Shown piece after piece: positions 62,881-64,000 of a stretch of DNA of 64,000 nt (its first letter is position 1; every line of letters begins with the position of its first letter). The notes under the pieces were generated by a model that saw only the letters and a program-made list of their open reading frames with translations, was not told the DNA's origin and searched no databases. This stretch comes from an uncultured Prevotellaceae bacterium (GTDB lineage Bacteria; Bacteroidota; Bacteroidia; Bacteroidales; Muribaculaceae). The position numbers and the translations under genes are program-made. The stretch spans positions 1 to 64,000 of the forward strand of contig ONKF01000010.1 of NCBI GenBank assembly GCA_900318335.1, in the 5' to 3' direction.

Positions 62881-64000
62881 ATGATACACCGCACCCTTCA
62901 ATCATCACTTGAGCGACTTGCCACCAAGTATCCTGTCATCACCTTGACTGGACCACGACAGTCAGGGAAATCAACTTTGTTGAAACACGCCTTTCCTGAT
63001 TACAAGTATATTTCCCTTGAAGACCTTGATATGAGGGAATTTGCCACCACTGATCCCCGTGGTTTTCTCAACACCTTCTCAAGCCATGTGATTCTTGATG
63101 AGGCACAACGCGTTTCATCGTTGTTTTCATACATTCAAACTCATGTGGATAACACAGATGAATCTGGCATGTTCATCTTGGCTGGTTCTCACAATTTCCT
63201 GCTCATGGAGAGCGTCAACCAGTCCCTGGCGGGTCGCACTGCTATCCTCAAATTGTTACCCTTTTCCCGCAATGAAATGAAAGATGGTGCAGTGCTACCA
63301 GCCAGCATTAATGAGCAGATTTATTATGGGGCCTATCCGCGACTGTATGACAAGGGTTTAGCTCCAAATGAGTTTTATCCTTATTATGTTCAGACCTATG
63401 TTGAACGGGACGTTAGACAACTGAAAAACATAGGAGATTTAAGTAGATTCACTCGATTCATCAAGTTGTGCGCCGGACGCATCGGGCAGTTACTTAACCT
63501 TTCATCGTTGGCAGTGGAATGCGGTGTATCTGTGCCAACTATCACATCGTGGCTATCGGTGCTTGAAGCCAGCTATATCTGCTACTTGTTGCGACCCGAT
63601 TGGAATAACTTCGCCAAACGCCTCGTCAAAAATCCAAAACTCTATTTCTATGATACAGGACTTGCTTGTTCCTTGCTGGATATCAAGTCACCAGAGCAGC
63701 TTGACCTTCATTTCTCGCGAGGTGCCCTATTTGAAAACATGGTAATTAACGAGTTCATCAAGAAAGCTTGGAACCAAGGGCAAGAAACCGACCTGCGCTT
63801 CTGGCGCGACAGCCAAGGCAACGAGGTGGACCTTCTCGTCTATGACGCAGGTCAGCCATCAGCCTATGAAATCAAATCGGGAGAAACTTTTCACCCTGAT
63901 TTTTTCAAGGGATTAACCAAATGGGGCACTATCTCAGGTACTGATGCGAGCCATCTCAATGTCATCTATGGTGGACAACAGCCCATAGCTACTGCCAATG
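62881..64000 (+). CDS. AAA_14/DUF4143 ATPase, cut by window end
   Basis: The frame is open from 62881 to the window end (373 residues). Walker A GPRQSGKST (24-32), Walker B HVILDEAQ (about 69-76), an arginine-containing sensor-like AGSHNFLLM segment, a winged-helix-like region (LLNLSSLAVECGVSVPTITSWL) and the DUF4143 nuclease-like core (NEVDLLV ... AYEIKSG). It belongs to a different subgroup from the 30690-32012 gene (shorter linker, QSGKS instead of RVGKS). Lower GC than the neighbours. Tandem dyads lie across its promoter. Confidence 0.9.
   Translation, partial: MIHRTLQSSLERLATKYPVITLTGPRQSGKSTLLKHAFPDYKYISLEDLDMREFATTDPRGFLNTFSSHVILDEAQRVSSLFSYIQTHVDNTDESGMFILAGSHNFLLMESVNQSLAGRTAILKLLPFSRNEMKDGAVLPASINEQIYYGAYPRLYDKGLAPNEFYPYYVQTYVERDVRQLKNIGDLSRFTRFIKLCAGRIGQLLNLSSLAVECGVSVPTITSWLSVLEASYICYLLRPDWNNFAKRLVKNPKLYFYDTGLACSLLDIKSPEQLDLHFSRGALFENMVINEFIKKAWNQGQETDLRFWRDSQGNEVDLLVYDAGQPSAYEIKSGETFHPDFFKGLTKWGTISGTDASHLNVIYGGQQPIATAN

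Overview
The window reads as chromosomal DNA of a gut-type Bacteroidales bacterium. Promoters follow the Bacteroidetes pattern TTTG/TTG-N20-TAnnTTTG, purine-rich ribosome sites are mostly absent, and the gene content is typical of the order: DUF4270, a DUF6089-like protein, tandem OmpH/Skp genes, a C-terminal domain of the type IX secretion type B class, a 1.1-kilo-residue SecA and many AAA_14/DUF4143 type ATPases. I cannot fix the family from sequence reading alone; Muribaculaceae or Prevotellaceae would fit.

Layout. 0-6 kb: 3' part of nifJ (pyruvate:ferredoxin oxidoreductase), an L,D-transpeptidase lipoprotein, a Gln-rich small protein, and a glutamine synthetase that appears short at its 5' end. 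6-13 kb: two secreted proteins ending in dockerin-like repeats (one with a long leucine-rich repeat region), then a three-gene cluster of nucleotidyltransferase/GHMP-kinase fusion, mutarotase and FucP, all laced with a distinctive intergenic repeat. 13-17.3 kb: trpB (long TrpB2 type) preceded by a trp attenuator with a leader peptide, a DUF853 ATPase, and an XRE regulator. 17.3-18.55 kb: an AT-rich stretch without genes. 18.5-24.5 kb: uvrA, a lytic transglycosylase, a T9SS-type-B-like surface protein, and a C_GCAxxG_C_C protein. 24.6-30.7 kb: the rod-shape operon mreB-mreC-mreD-mrdA-rodA. 30.7-32.2 kb: an AAA_14/DUF4143 ATPase with three 33-bp repeats across its promoter. 32.6-42.6 kb: an Lnb-like protein, secA, and an ECF sigma/anti-sigma/secreted protein/outer-membrane barrel module. 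42.6-48.4 kb: tRNA-Thr, DUF4270, a partial glycogen synthase, nagA, tRNA-His. 48.4-55.9 kb: an envelope block of three Skp-like chaperones, bamA, uppS and barrel/lipoprotein genes. 56-62.6 kb: ribD, prmC, an Lrp regulator, an IMPase, trpS, a YgjP-like peptidase and a third dockerin-like protein. The window ends inside a second AAA_14/DUF4143 gene, which has its own tandem dyads over its promoter.

Most genes are core physiology: cell shape, outer-membrane assembly, protein export, translation, DNA repair. The parts most worth a second look are: (i) the trp leader with three consecutive Trp codons and mutually exclusive hairpins; (ii) the two DUF4143 ATPase genes, each with different, gene-specific tandem repeats overlapping its promoter; (iii) a family of intergenic repeats (GCGAGC-N3-GCGAGC plus 7-bp TAAACTN units plus a GCGGATGCC core) lying at stop codons and in two genes supplying the last codons; (iv) the kinase/nucleotidyltransferase fusion beside FucP and a mutarotase, suggesting an unusual fucose salvage route.
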